Shown: positions 42,147 through 50,142 of the stretch, piece after piece
Position numbering within the stretch: position 1 is the first letter of the stretch
How the letters are laid out: each line of letters opens with the position of its first letter
NCBI RefSeq assembly: GCF_000246855.1
Contig: NC_016609.1
Span: 7,762,744 to 7,826,743, forward strand
DNA: 64,000 bases
Direction of reading: 5' to 3'
Source: Niastella koreensis GR20-10
GTDB taxonomy: Bacteria > Bacteroidota > Bacteroidia > Chitinophagales > Chitinophagaceae
Made by a program: the position numbers and the translations under genes
The notes under the pieces: generated by a model
Told to the model about the DNA's origin: nothing
What the model saw: the letters and a program-made list of their open reading frames with translations, nothing else
Database searches by the model: none

Positions 42147-42785
42147 TTAATGCTTGATGATATTGTAATAGGAAGTAATAAAAAGTGCTATACCGAAGCA
42201 GCCCAGTATTATGCCTGAGATCTTATTTATTATGGAAATGTTATGCAGGGTAAGCTTGTTGCGTAATTTCCCCGCCAGCATTACTTTTAAGATATCAGCG
42301 GCGATATTTAAGGCCAGGCAAACGGCGAAGATCAGCAGCCGTTGACTGAGGTCATATTTTGAAAAGGCAGAAGCGGTTCCCAGCCAAAAGAAGAATACAC
42401 TGGGATTAAGGGTATTTAAAAAAAATCCGCTCGACATGATCTTGAATATATCACGCTTGCGAAACTTGATGGCATTGCCTTCAGCATCTGTACGAAGGGT
42501 CACTTTTTTAAAGAACAAATAATAAACACCCACGCCCACCAGGAAAACGCTTCCCAAATACCCGATCACGTGACTGTATTCTTCCAGCAAAGTTGCTACC
42601 AGGGCAGAGAACACGTTACTGATTACTACCAGAATAATATCACTCAACCATACTCCCGCAACAAAGCTTAACCCTCCGGTATGACCGTTGTTTATACTTT
42701 GCTTTATAATAGTAAATATGACGGGCCCTACAGAGAGGGCAAGAATACATCCCAGCGTTAACCCACTTATTATGGCTTGCCACAT
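42147..42785 (-). CDS. LysE-family exporter
   Basis: 212 aa from the ATG at 42785; the longer frame to 42920 adds a polar stretch that overlaps the GH3 gene end and is rejected. Six hydrophobic helices with the LysE/RhtB opening (ISGLTLGCILALSVGPVIFTIIKQSI) and a GFFLNTLNPSVFFFWLG motif matching the conserved NPK/NPS region. It probably exports an amino acid or related small molecule. Confidence 0.87.
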   Translation of the reverse strand: MWQAIISGLTLGCILALSVGPVIFTIIKQSINNGHTGGLSFVAGVWLSDIILVVISNVFSALVATLLEEYSHVIGYLGSVFLVGVGVYYLFFKKVTLRTDAEGNAIKFRKRDIFKIMSSGFFLNTLNPSVFFFWLGTASAFSKYDLSQRLLIFAVCLALNIAADILKVMLAGKLRNKLTLHNISIINKISGIILGCFGIALFITSYYNIIKH

Positions 42786-42879
42786 GCTTACGTCCTTATA
42801 GATATTCCAATTTAATATACGTGTACCGCAAGGTAGGAAAACATATCGGGGATTCCGAACGTATTGAAATATAAGGTCA

Positions 42880-44406
42880 TTAAAGGGCGCCGGTTTCAAT
42901 AAACTTCTGCCAGTCCTCAAACATCTTACCTTTCATAACACGTGGAAATTTATGCTGTCCGCCGATCTTTCCTTTCAGGTGCATAAACTCCATGAATTTT
43001 GAAACGGGCAATATGTTCAGGTAAACATCTTTCAATGCGCTGTTTCTTTCCACCGCATAATCATCGTTGATGTCTTTCAGACAATTGTCTATTTTCTGAC
43101 GCAACAGCTCTTTATCAACCGCATCGTCGCAGGCAATCCACCATTGATGCGCAAAGAATAAACCATGCGGTATGCCGGCCACCGTGTATTCGGGAATGTT
43201 TACATTCATTTCCTCACTGGCCAGCTTAATGGCTTTATTCATATTGTCAACACTCAGGTGTTCACCCACAAGGCTCAGGAAGTGTTTGGTGCGGCCTGTA
43301 ATAATTATTTCACAACGCTCTTTATCAACAAACCGAACCGTGTCGCCAATTAAATAGCGCCAGGCGCCGGCTGTGGTGCTCAGCAGGATCGCATAGTCCC
43401 TGCCTTCTTCTACCTGGTGTATCATCAATGCCTCGGGGTTTTCAACCAGGTTGCCATCTGCATCGAAGTTATCCCCGTTAAAAGGCACAAATTCAAAAAA
43501 GATATGATCGTTCAGGGCCAGTTTCATGCCCGGCGAATCCTGGCGGTCCTGGTAGGCGATAAAACCTTCAGAAGCCAGATAGGTTTCAATAAACGTAAGT
43601 GGGCGGGCCACCAGTTTATTAAAGCCTTTTTTATAAGGTTCAAAAGAAACGCCGCCATGAACAAAGAAGGCCAGGTTTGGCCACATGTCGTGGATGGAAT
43701 TGAGCTGATAGCGCTCGATGATCTTTTCCATGCACATTTGGATCCAGGCCGGAACACCCACAACAAAGCCAATATCCCAGTTGGGGGCTTCCTCAACAAT
43801 AGCCTCAATTTTGCTGTTCCAGTCCTTGGTGCGGGCTATCTTTTTTCCGGGTTTATAGAACGGGCTAAACCAGAAGGGCACTTTTTTAGCAGTAATGCCG
43901 CTCAGGTCGCCGGCGTAATAACCAGGACCTTTCTGCAGGTCGGTGCTACCGCCCAGCATTAACCAGCCTTTGCCAATACTTTTTACCGGAATATCGTGAT
44001 AGGTGCGTAAGGACAGCAGTTGTTTGATCATAACGATGCGGTTACCGCGCATCAGATCATTGGTGATGGGTATATATTTACTTGCAGCCTCGGAGGTTCC
44101 GGAGCTGAGGGCAAAATATTTGATCTTTCCAGGCCAGCAAATGTCCCTTTTTCCCTCGAGCGTTTTATGCCACCACTCCCCATAAATTTTGTTGTAATCA
44201 TAGGTAGGGACCAGTTGCTGGAATTTTTTCCCGGCATGTTTACTCAACAGGATCTCATCGAACCGGTATTTTTGACCGAATTCGGTAAACCGGGCTTTTT
44301 TCAGCAATTTCTTTAACACCCTGATCTGCTGCCGTCTGGGACTTTTAGCAGGTAATCGCAACGCTCGGGCAACCGACCGGGGTAAAGAGATATCAATTAG
44401 GGCCAT
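42880..44406 (-). CDS. GH3-family acyl-adenylating enzyme
   Basis: 508 aa. Contains the adenylation motif YFALSSGTSEAASKYIPIT, FIETYLASEGF and YRIGDTVRF-like YLIGDTVRFVD, in the order seen in GH3 proteins of plants and their Bacteroidota relatives. Plant GH3 enzymes join amino acids to acyl acids such as auxin; bacterial members have no settled function. The leader contains a 6-bp hairpin close to the start codon. Confidence 0.9.
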   Translation of the reverse strand: MALIDISLPRSVARALRLPAKSPRRQQIRVLKKLLKKARFTEFGQKYRFDEILLSKHAGKKFQQLVPTYDYNKIYGEWWHKTLEGKRDICWPGKIKYFALSSGTSEAASKYIPITNDLMRGNRIVMIKQLLSLRTYHDIPVKSIGKGWLMLGGSTDLQKGPGYYAGDLSGITAKKVPFWFSPFYKPGKKIARTKDWNSKIEAIVEEAPNWDIGFVVGVPAWIQMCMEKIIERYQLNSIHDMWPNLAFFVHGGVSFEPYKKGFNKLVARPLTFIETYLASEGFIAYQDRQDSPGMKLALNDHIFFEFVPFNGDNFDADGNLVENPEALMIHQVEEGRDYAILLSTTAGAWRYLIGDTVRFVDKERCEIIITGRTKHFLSLVGEHLSVDNMNKAIKLASEEMNVNIPEYTVAGIPHGLFFAHQWWIACDDAVDKELLRQKIDNCLKDINDDYAVERNSALKDVYLNILPVSKFMEFMHLKGKIGGQHKFPRVMKGKMFEDWQKFIETGAL

Positions 44407-44414
44407 TAATTAAC

Positions 44415-44432
44415 TGCCCGTTTGGTCGGGCA
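44415..44432 (-). promoter_or_regulatory. Hairpin in the leader of the GH3 gene
   Basis: TGCCCG and CGGGCA pair across a 6-nt loop, starting 8 nt before the ATG at 44406. It lies between the -7 element (44439-44446) and the start codon, so it is in the mRNA and could mask the ribosome entry site. Confidence 0.4.
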
Positions 44433-44438
44433 TTAAAC

Positions 44439-44446
44439 CAAAATTA
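44439..44446 (-). promoter_or_regulatory. -7 promoter element of the GH3 gene
   Basis: TAATTTTG on the minus strand, perfect consensus match. Confidence 0.5.
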
Positions 44447-44512
44447 AAGGTTTTTAGCCTGATATATTGAACATTTTGCAAAGATTACGGTTCGCTGCAT
44501 GGGTTAAAAGAA

Positions 44513-44539
44513 AAAAACCCGCCTGTTAGTCGGGTTTTT
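44513..44539 (-). terminator. Terminator of the 44580-45821 gene
   Basis: AAAAACCCG and CGGGTTTTT pair; both strands give T runs, but the only gene ending here is on the minus strand. Confidence 0.8.
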
Positions 44540-44579
44540 GAAATTTTGGTTATTAACGAAAAATCTATCTCTACTTTAT

Positions 44580-45821
44580 CTACTTATTAACAATAAATTT
44601 ATATGTCTGTAGCGAGGACTTACTCATAAAGGATAAAAAATATACTCCATTATTTAAAGAAGAGACATCAACTGTAATCTTATTGGGCGTAGTTTTTAGG
44701 GTTTTCGTTCGAATTTTTCTTCCCAAATTATCTGTAACAAATATTTGATTGATCATTATATTCTCTTTTAGCAGCACATTTAATTCGGTCCTGGCTGGGT
44801 TAGGGAATAAGACCACCTTATTATAAAAAGTAGAATCTATGGGACGATTATTTACGTTCTGGTTTGTCGCTACTCTTAATGGTTCTCCATCCTTGCACCT
44901 TCCTATTGAAGCTCTAATTATTCCATTAGTTCCAACTGAGCCATGAAACCCTGGTTTAAGAAATATATTATTATTACTTACGATCCTATACATTCCATTA
45001 GAAATATGGATATTGGATACAACAGTGGTTGAATAATAAGAACCCATAGTAGCTGCCCAATAAGGCCCAGAAGGAGGATTAGCAAAATCCCAATCTATAT
45101 CAAAACCTATGGTTACATTTCTATCATTACATAGATTATCAGTAGACTGAGTTGTACCCTCTTGAATAGATACGCTATAAATCAGTAGGTAGCTATTGTT
45201 TACAGCTGGATTATTGGGTATAGGTGGATTGGGGTCTAATGTGTTTCTGCACCTTACTTTAACTTTTGACAAATTTACATTCGTTGTTATATAATTTGCC
45301 TGATAAGTTGTAGGGCTGTAAGAGGTAGGTGTAAATGAAAGAACAACAGTTCCATTATTTTTTTGAAAATCGAACTGATCGGGAGAACAACCATTCGTAT
45401 TTTGTGTTGAATATTGCGAACCTAGGATCACTTCTCCGCCCGCAATAACATTAGTTCCATTATTATCTTTCAACCCTGAAACGGTTACACTAATTAAATA
45501 GTTCCGATTGGGTTTAAATATATATTCAAACTCAAACCCTTCATCAACATCCACTTTAACCCCATTAACTTCCGATTTGGTTCCAGTTAATTTTACCACT
45601 TGGTTAACCGTAGGAGTACCCGAATTATCCCACGTATAATTCATTAACTTAGGAGCCCCATACATTGTTTGAATTGACCCATTACCACAGGTAAATGGCG
45701 AAATAAATGCATTACATGCTGTTTGATTTCCCGGACAGAGCTTGAAGTTAACATCAAAAAATTGGGAAAAGCAATTTGTAATAATTAGTAGAAATATAAT
45801 TAGAATATTAAATTTTTTCAT
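44580..45821 (-). CDS. Type IX secretion cargo protein, AT-rich
   Basis: 413 aa from the ATG at 45821; two codons longer if GTG at 45827 is used. The signal peptide ends in NCFSQ. The body holds beta-rich, Asn/Thr-rich sequence with several Cys (GNQTACNAFISPFTCGNG) and no family I recognise. The C-terminal 75 residues are a T9SS type A sorting domain: VVLFPNPARTELNVLL, VTDNLGRKIRTKTL, LNNGVYFLSFMS and KFIVNK. Base composition is clearly more AT-rich than neighbours, a possible sign of transfer. It begins 5 nt after the stop of the upstream gene, so the two are an operon. Confidence 0.85.
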   Translation of the reverse strand: MKKFNILIIFLLIITNCFSQFFDVNFKLCPGNQTACNAFISPFTCGNGSIQTMYGAPKLMNYTWDNSGTPTVNQVVKLTGTKSEVNGVKVDVDEGFEFEYIFKPNRNYLISVTVSGLKDNNGTNVIAGGEVILGSQYSTQNTNGCSPDQFDFQKNNGTVVLSFTPTSYSPTTYQANYITTNVNLSKVKVRCRNTLDPNPPIPNNPAVNNSYLLIYSVSIQEGTTQSTDNLCNDRNVTIGFDIDWDFANPPSGPYWAATMGSYYSTTVVSNIHISNGMYRIVSNNNIFLKPGFHGSVGTNGIIRASIGRCKDGEPLRVATNQNVNNRPIDSTFYNKVVLFPNPARTELNVLLKENIMINQIFVTDNLGRKIRTKTLKTTPNKITVDVSSLNNGVYFLSFMSKSSLQTYKFIVNK

Positions 45822-45826
45822 TGCCA

Positions 45827-46561
45827 CTAGTTTTTATTCTTCATCAAACGTTTTTTTACAGCTTTGTTCTCTTTTTCCAGTTTTTCTACTTTTTTATTGA
45901 TCTCAATAATATAAAGTGACAATTCTTCTACTTTTTCCAACAGCTTCCTGTTCATTTCGCCTAGTTCGATGCCGCCATTCTTTTCTACGTCAGCTGCAGA
46001 AGGCACATTTGGTAAATGTTTGTTTTGATTGATGTAATTCTCCAGGCTGGAAAGATTTCTCAATTTGTATTTTGAATCAAATACATAATCGGGGAAATTA
46101 TTACTTGACGTAACCAGAATTTCACGGGCGGCAATTTTACCTTCAACAGCCAGTTGAAATGAACCAGGGTTGGTAGTACCAATCCCAACTTTACCGTCTC
46201 CGGTTATTCGCATCGTTTCAGTGTACGCTCCTGTGCTTTCCAAAATCCTCCCGAAAGAAATTTTACCACTTACACCGTCATTGGAAGGATGAAAAATTGT
46301 CAACTCCCGACCTCCTGTATTAGACATATCTATTCCAAAACCCGATTGAACATTAGTGGCAGGATTATCATAAACCAGCAGTCTTTTACCAACATTACCA
46401 GCACCCAGACTCAATCCCGCCCTTGGGGTTGTAGTACCAATGCCCACATTTCCAAACCTATAGGTATCAACATTGAGATCATTTCCGTTCCATGCTTGCG
46501 CAAATGCGCCATTAGAAATAATTAGTAAGCCAATAGCAAATTGTAAAGCTTTTTTCTTCAT
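45827..46561 (-). CDS. Exported tail-fibre-like protein with VGIGTTxP repeats
   Basis: 244 aa, signal peptide ending in GAFAQ. It has two VGIGTT repeats (RFGNVGIGTTTPRAGLSL and GKVGIGTTNPGSFQLAV), known from phage-tail-fibre-like and adhesin-like proteins of Bacteroidota. The C-terminal module starts YKLRNLSSLENYINQNKHLP, continues NVPSAADVEKNGG, and ends in a parallel coiled coil (about 200-240). The overall shape suggests a trimeric stalk. It is cotranscribed with the type IX cargo gene. Its leader carries a perfect 9-bp hairpin (46601-46623). Confidence 0.8.
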   Translation of the reverse strand: MKKKALQFAIGLLIISNGAFAQAWNGNDLNVDTYRFGNVGIGTTTPRAGLSLGAGNVGKRLLVYDNPATNVQSGFGIDMSNTGGRELTIFHPSNDGVSGKISFGRILESTGAYTETMRITGDGKVGIGTTNPGSFQLAVEGKIAAREILVTSSNNFPDYVFDSKYKLRNLSSLENYINQNKHLPNVPSAADVEKNGGIELGEMNRKLLEKVEELSLYIIEINKKVEKLEKENKAVKKRLMKNKN

Positions 46562-46874
46562 AAAAGAATATTTAGTGGTTTTTTAAGCAATAGAAATCCT
46601 CATCAGCTAAAAAATAGCTGATGACTTAATATAATCGTAACAGTGTAGTGCTATCTGAATTAATTCAACTAGGTCTGAAAGAAGATCGCCTTTAATAAAT
46701 TAATAGAAACAAAACGGAGAGGATGTTGCTATAACTAAAAGGAAAAGCAGCTATTCGTATATCAGGCCTAATTGGCCAGACAAATGTATTTAGAAAGAGA
46801 TTATCGCCTAATGAATTTTAGTATCCGTGCAGTTTAGCCAATAAGCGTGCAGAAATAGCCGATAACCGTGTATG
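46562..46874. other. Gene-free AT-rich region
   Basis: No gene. Contains the hairpin CATCAGCTA/TAGCTGATG (46601-46623) upstream of the tail-fibre-like gene, and three roughly 20-bp-spaced CGTGCAG-type repeats at 46826, 46846 and 46867. Confidence 0.5.
46826..46872 (+). repeat. Three CGTGCA repeats spaced 20-21 bp
   Basis: CGTGCAG at 46826 and 46846 and CGTGTA at 46867; the last two are preceded by TAGCCRATAA. The spacing is two helical turns. Confidence 0.4.
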
Positions 46875-48043
46875 TTACCCCATCACAATCGCATACCCAC
46901 GCTGATCTTTGGAGTGGCTGCCTACAATAGTGTAAGTACCATTGGCGTGAATAAATGTTTTTAACCAGGGCGGGCAGGTCTTCATTTGTTCAATGATCTG
47001 CCTGAACAAAAAAGTAGAGCCTTCACAAAAGATCCATTCCCTGGCTTTTTCGTTATCCTCGGTAATGGAATACTCCGGAAAAGAACTGAGCACCGAGCGC
47101 ACTTCATTGGCGCTTTTTTCATCACCGGCCAGGTAAAAGGTGGGAGTACCCTGGTATTTGATGGATAGTTCTTTGTGTTCCCGGCTTACAAAAGTTACAG
47201 CCGCCCGCAGGTAGATCACCGCTTCCAGCAGGCCCGTATATAACCAGGCCATTTCGCCATGAAAATGTTTTTGTACAAACTGCACCATGGCTTTGTAAAA
47301 CTGTTTTACATATTTATTGTCTTTACGGGTGCTTTCACCCTTGAAATGTATTATGGTGCAATCTGGAAAATAGTAGTTGTAACTGCCCGCCTGTTGCAGG
47401 CGGTAACTAAGATCAATATCCTCGCCATACATAAAGAATTGCTCATCGAAACCTCCCGTTTATCGAGCAGGGATTTTCTCACCATCATATAAGCGCCGGA
47501 TAAAATATCTACCTTATTCACCTCCTGGTTGCTCAAATGCCCCATGTAGTAGCGCGCAAATAGTTTGGAAGAAGGGAACCAGCGGGTTAATCCACTCATT
47601 TTACAAAACGATACCCACATAGAAGGAAAACCGCGCTTCGATTCTTTCAGGTATTGTCCGGTACCATCGATCATTTGCACACCCAGCGCCCCTGCATCGG
47701 GTGTGGTTTCCATAAACGCCAAACAACTCGTAAAAGCATCTTCCGGTAAAATGGTATCGGGATTCAGAAACAGGATGTATTTTCCCCGGGCTTTCTGCAG
47801 CGCCTGGTTATTGGCTTTTGAAAACCCCTGGTTAACCGGATTCTTTATAAACTGTACAAAAGGAAACAGGAGTTGCAGGTACTCGATGCTGCCATCCTTT
47901 GAATTATTGTCTACCACCCAAACTTCCACGTTATTTGCTCCCGTAGCCACACTCATTTGCCCAATAGCTTTCCTTACCGAGCATAAACACTGCTCCAGGA
48001 AGTATTTCACGTTGTAATTAACAATGATGACCGACAACAGCAT
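46875..48043 (-). pseudogene. Family 2 glycosyltransferase split by a frameshift
   Basis: Two reading frames together encode one GT2 enzyme of about 389 aa. The first (48043 to about 47462) has the GT-A start VIIVNYNVKYFLEQCL, the nucleotide-binding VVDNNSKDGS and the metal-binding LNPDTILPEDAF. The second (about 47460 to 46875) resumes with GGFDEQFFMYGEDIDLSYRL, the acceptor-site motif that normally follows KSLLDK without a break. The break lies at the short T run 47459-47461 (AAA on the coding strand): one extra base there would restore the frame. A real single-base deletion or a base-calling error are both possible. TATCTTGC at 48051-48058 (minus) is a likely -7 element 7 nt before the start. 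Confidence 0.85.
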
Positions 48044-48063
48044 AGATTACGCAAGATACAAGG

Positions 48064-48178
48064 TTAAGACACAAGCAACAAGACGCAAGGCACAAGCCCT
48101 TAAATCTGAGCTATCTGAGATTTTTCGGGCACGCTAAAATCAACCCTTGTGCCTTGAATCCTGAGCCTTGTGCCTTAG
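48064..48178. repeat. Intergenic repeat built on CTTGTGCCTTG words
   Basis: CAAGGCACAAG at 48086-48096 is the exact inverse of CTTGTGCCTTG at 48146-48156, and a third copy, CTTGTGCCTT, is at 48167-48176. It fills most of the region between the GT2 gene and the divergent inositol-phosphatase gene. Confidence 0.55.
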
Positions 48179-48184
48179 CTATCT

Positions 48185-48192
48185 TATCTTTG
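48185..48192 (+). promoter_or_regulatory. -7 promoter element of the IMPase gene
   Basis: TATCTTTG, perfect consensus, ending only 4 nt before the ATG at 48197; the transcript is probably leaderless or nearly so. Confidence 0.55.
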
Positions 48193-48196
48193 CGCC

Positions 48197-48973
48197 ATGT
48201 TAAAAGAAACTTTAATAAATGCCACCGAAGCAGGCGCCAAAGTAATGCAGCATTACTTCAACTCAAAAAGTCTGCTCATCAGCAATAAGGAAGGAATTAA
48301 CAACCTGGTGACCGAAGCCGACCACGCTTCTGAAAAAGCCATCATTGATACCATTAAAGAACAGTTTCCCGACCATTTCATCTTAAGTGAAGAAGCCGGC
48401 GAAATTAAAATGGACAATGAATACAAATGGATCATCGACCCTATTGATGGTACTGTAAACTATGCCCATGGTATTCCCATTTGCTGCGTTTCCATTGGCC
48501 TGGAACACAACGGTATCATGATTATGGGCGCGGTGCTGAACCCATTCATTAAAGAATATTATTTCGCCGAAAAAGGAAAAGGAGCAACCCTCAATGGAGA
48601 ACCTATTCACGTGAGCATGGAAAGCGATGTAATGAAATCATGCCTGGTAACCGGCTTCCCTTATACTTATATCAACAATCCCAACGGTCCGCTCGAAGCA
48701 TTTTCGCGCTTTATCAGGGCCGGGGTGCCTGTTCGCCGTTTAGGTTCTGCCGCTATGGACCTTTGCTGGGTTGCTGCCGGCCGTTTTGACGGGTTCTACG
48801 AGCATAAATTACAGGCCTGGGACAGCGCCGCCGGATTTTTGATCGTGGAAGAAGCTGGTGGTAAAGTAACTGATTTTGAAGGCAAACCGTATTCACCGTA
48901 TCAGCCCCATATTGCCGCTACCAACGGTAAAATACACGACGATTTGTTAAAATGGGTGAACGACAAAGCCTAA
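48197..48973 (+). CDS. Inositol monophosphatase family protein (SuhB-like)
   Basis: 258 aa, cytoplasmic. Magnesium-binding motifs of the family are intact: EEAGE, then WIIDPIDGTVNYAHG, and late WDSAAGFLIVEEAGG. It should dephosphorylate inositol phosphate or a related sugar phosphate; a SuhB-like role in ribosomal RNA antitermination is not known in this phylum. It is divergent from the GT2 gene across a repeat region. Confidence 0.92.
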   Translation: MLKETLINATEAGAKVMQHYFNSKSLLISNKEGINNLVTEADHASEKAIIDTIKEQFPDHFILSEEAGEIKMDNEYKWIIDPIDGTVNYAHGIPICCVSIGLEHNGIMIMGAVLNPFIKEYYFAEKGKGATLNGEPIHVSMESDVMKSCLVTGFPYTYINNPNGPLEAFSRFIRAGVPVRRLGSAAMDLCWVAAGRFDGFYEHKLQAWDSAAGFLIVEEAGGKVTDFEGKPYSPYQPHIAATNGKIHDDLLKWVNDKA

Positions 48974-49030
48974 AAAGCGCGCCTCCGGCGTGCTGCCGAA
49001 TAATTCGATAACTTTATTGTCCTTTTTCAA

Positions 49031-49057
49031 CTCCGCCTTTGCTTAGCGAAGGCGGAG
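49031..49057. repeat. GC-rich hairpin upstream of thiL
   Basis: CTCCGCCTT and AAGGCGGAG pair with a further GC pair in the loop. The form resembles dispersed hairpin repeats of Bacteroidota; it may also act as a terminator for the IMPase gene. Confidence 0.45.
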
Positions 49058-49095
49058 CATTGCTATTTATTTTAAAAGAACATTATATCAGCACC

Positions 49096-50130
49096 ATGAG
49101 CGAAAGCAGAACAGAAATAAGTTCCCTGGGTGAATTTGGCTTAATAGAACATCTTACCAGAAATATAGAACTGCAAAACGCCTCCTCCATTGTGGGTGTG
49201 GGGGACGATGCGGCTGTTATTGACCATTTTGGCAAACAAACCGTAGTTACTACCGATCTGCTGGTGGAGGGTATTCATTTCGATCTTATGTACACCCCCC
49301 TGAAGCACCTGGGGTATAAAAGCGTGGTGGTGAACCTGAGCGACATCTACGCCATGAATGCGACCCCTACGCAAATAACGGTGAGCATTGCCTTCAGCAA
49401 CCGCTTTAGTGTGGAAGCACTCAGTGAGTTCTATGAAGGTATTTACGCAGCCTGCGAAAAATATGGGGTCGACCTGGTAGGCGGCGATACCAGTTCCTCT
49501 CAAAAAGGTTTTGTGATCTCGGTTACCGCCATTGGCGAGGTAGCACCGGGGAAATATGTAAGAAGAGATACCGCCAAAAAAGGCGACCTCATCTGCTGCA
49601 GTGGCGACCTGGGCGCCGCCTACGTTGGACTGTTGTTCCTGGAACGCGAAAAACAGATCTACCTCGAGAGCCCACAGGTACAGCCCGATCTGGAAGGCGA
49701 AAGCTATGTAATTGGCCGCCTGTTAAAACCCGAGGCCCGCAAAGACATTGTGGAATTTCTTGAAGTTCATAATATTATGCCTACATCCATGATGGACATT
49801 AGCGATGGGTTAAGCTCTGAAATACTGCACATTTGCGAACAAAGCCAGCTGGGATGCGTATTGTATGAGGAAAAACTGCCCATTGCCGAGGAAATGCGGA
49901 AGGCAGCCTTTAAATTTGAAATAGACCCAACCGCCTGTGCGTTGAGTGGAGGTGAAGATTATGAATTACTGTTCACGATGTCACAATCTGATTACGAAAA
50001 GATCGTTTTAAATGAACAGATTAGCGTCATTGGTTACATGACCGATGCAGCAGAAGGAATGAAAATCAATACCAGGGGCGGACAGGTTCATCCCATTACA
50101 GCGCAGGGATGGAACGCCTTTAAAAAATAA
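49096..50130 (+). CDS. thiL: Thiamine-monophosphate kinase
   Basis: Makes thiamine pyrophosphate from thiamine monophosphate and ATP. 344 aa from the ATG at 49096; the frame beginning at 49039 runs through the hairpin repeat and is rejected. Motifs: GVGDDAAVI with metal-binding Asp pair, TTDLLVEGIHFD, GGDTSSS and MMDISDGLSSE, then LSGGEDYELLFT. All match ThiL of the PurM-like superfamily. The S41 gene follows after 12 nt. Confidence 0.95.
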   Translation: MSESRTEISSLGEFGLIEHLTRNIELQNASSIVGVGDDAAVIDHFGKQTVVTTDLLVEGIHFDLMYTPLKHLGYKSVVVNLSDIYAMNATPTQITVSIAFSNRFSVEALSEFYEGIYAACEKYGVDLVGGDTSSSQKGFVISVTAIGEVAPGKYVRRDTAKKGDLICCSGDLGAAYVGLLFLEREKQIYLESPQVQPDLEGESYVIGRLLKPEARKDIVEFLEVHNIMPTSMMDISDGLSSEILHICEQSQLGCVLYEEKLPIAEEMRKAAFKFEIDPTACALSGGEDYELLFTMSQSDYEKIVLNEQISVIGYMTDAAEGMKINTRGGQVHPITAQGWNAFKK

Positions 50131-50142
50131 ACCAGTGATAGC

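Noticed and set aside
42786-42920. Extended N-terminus of the LysE-family protein
   Set aside because: The extra 45 residues are polar, overlap the end of the GH3 gene and precede a normal LysE start at 42785.
47351-47470. Programmed ribosomal frameshift in the glycosyltransferase
   Set aside because: No slippery heptamer with a downstream structure is visible, and related enzymes are not known to need frameshifting; a deletion in a short A run is simpler.
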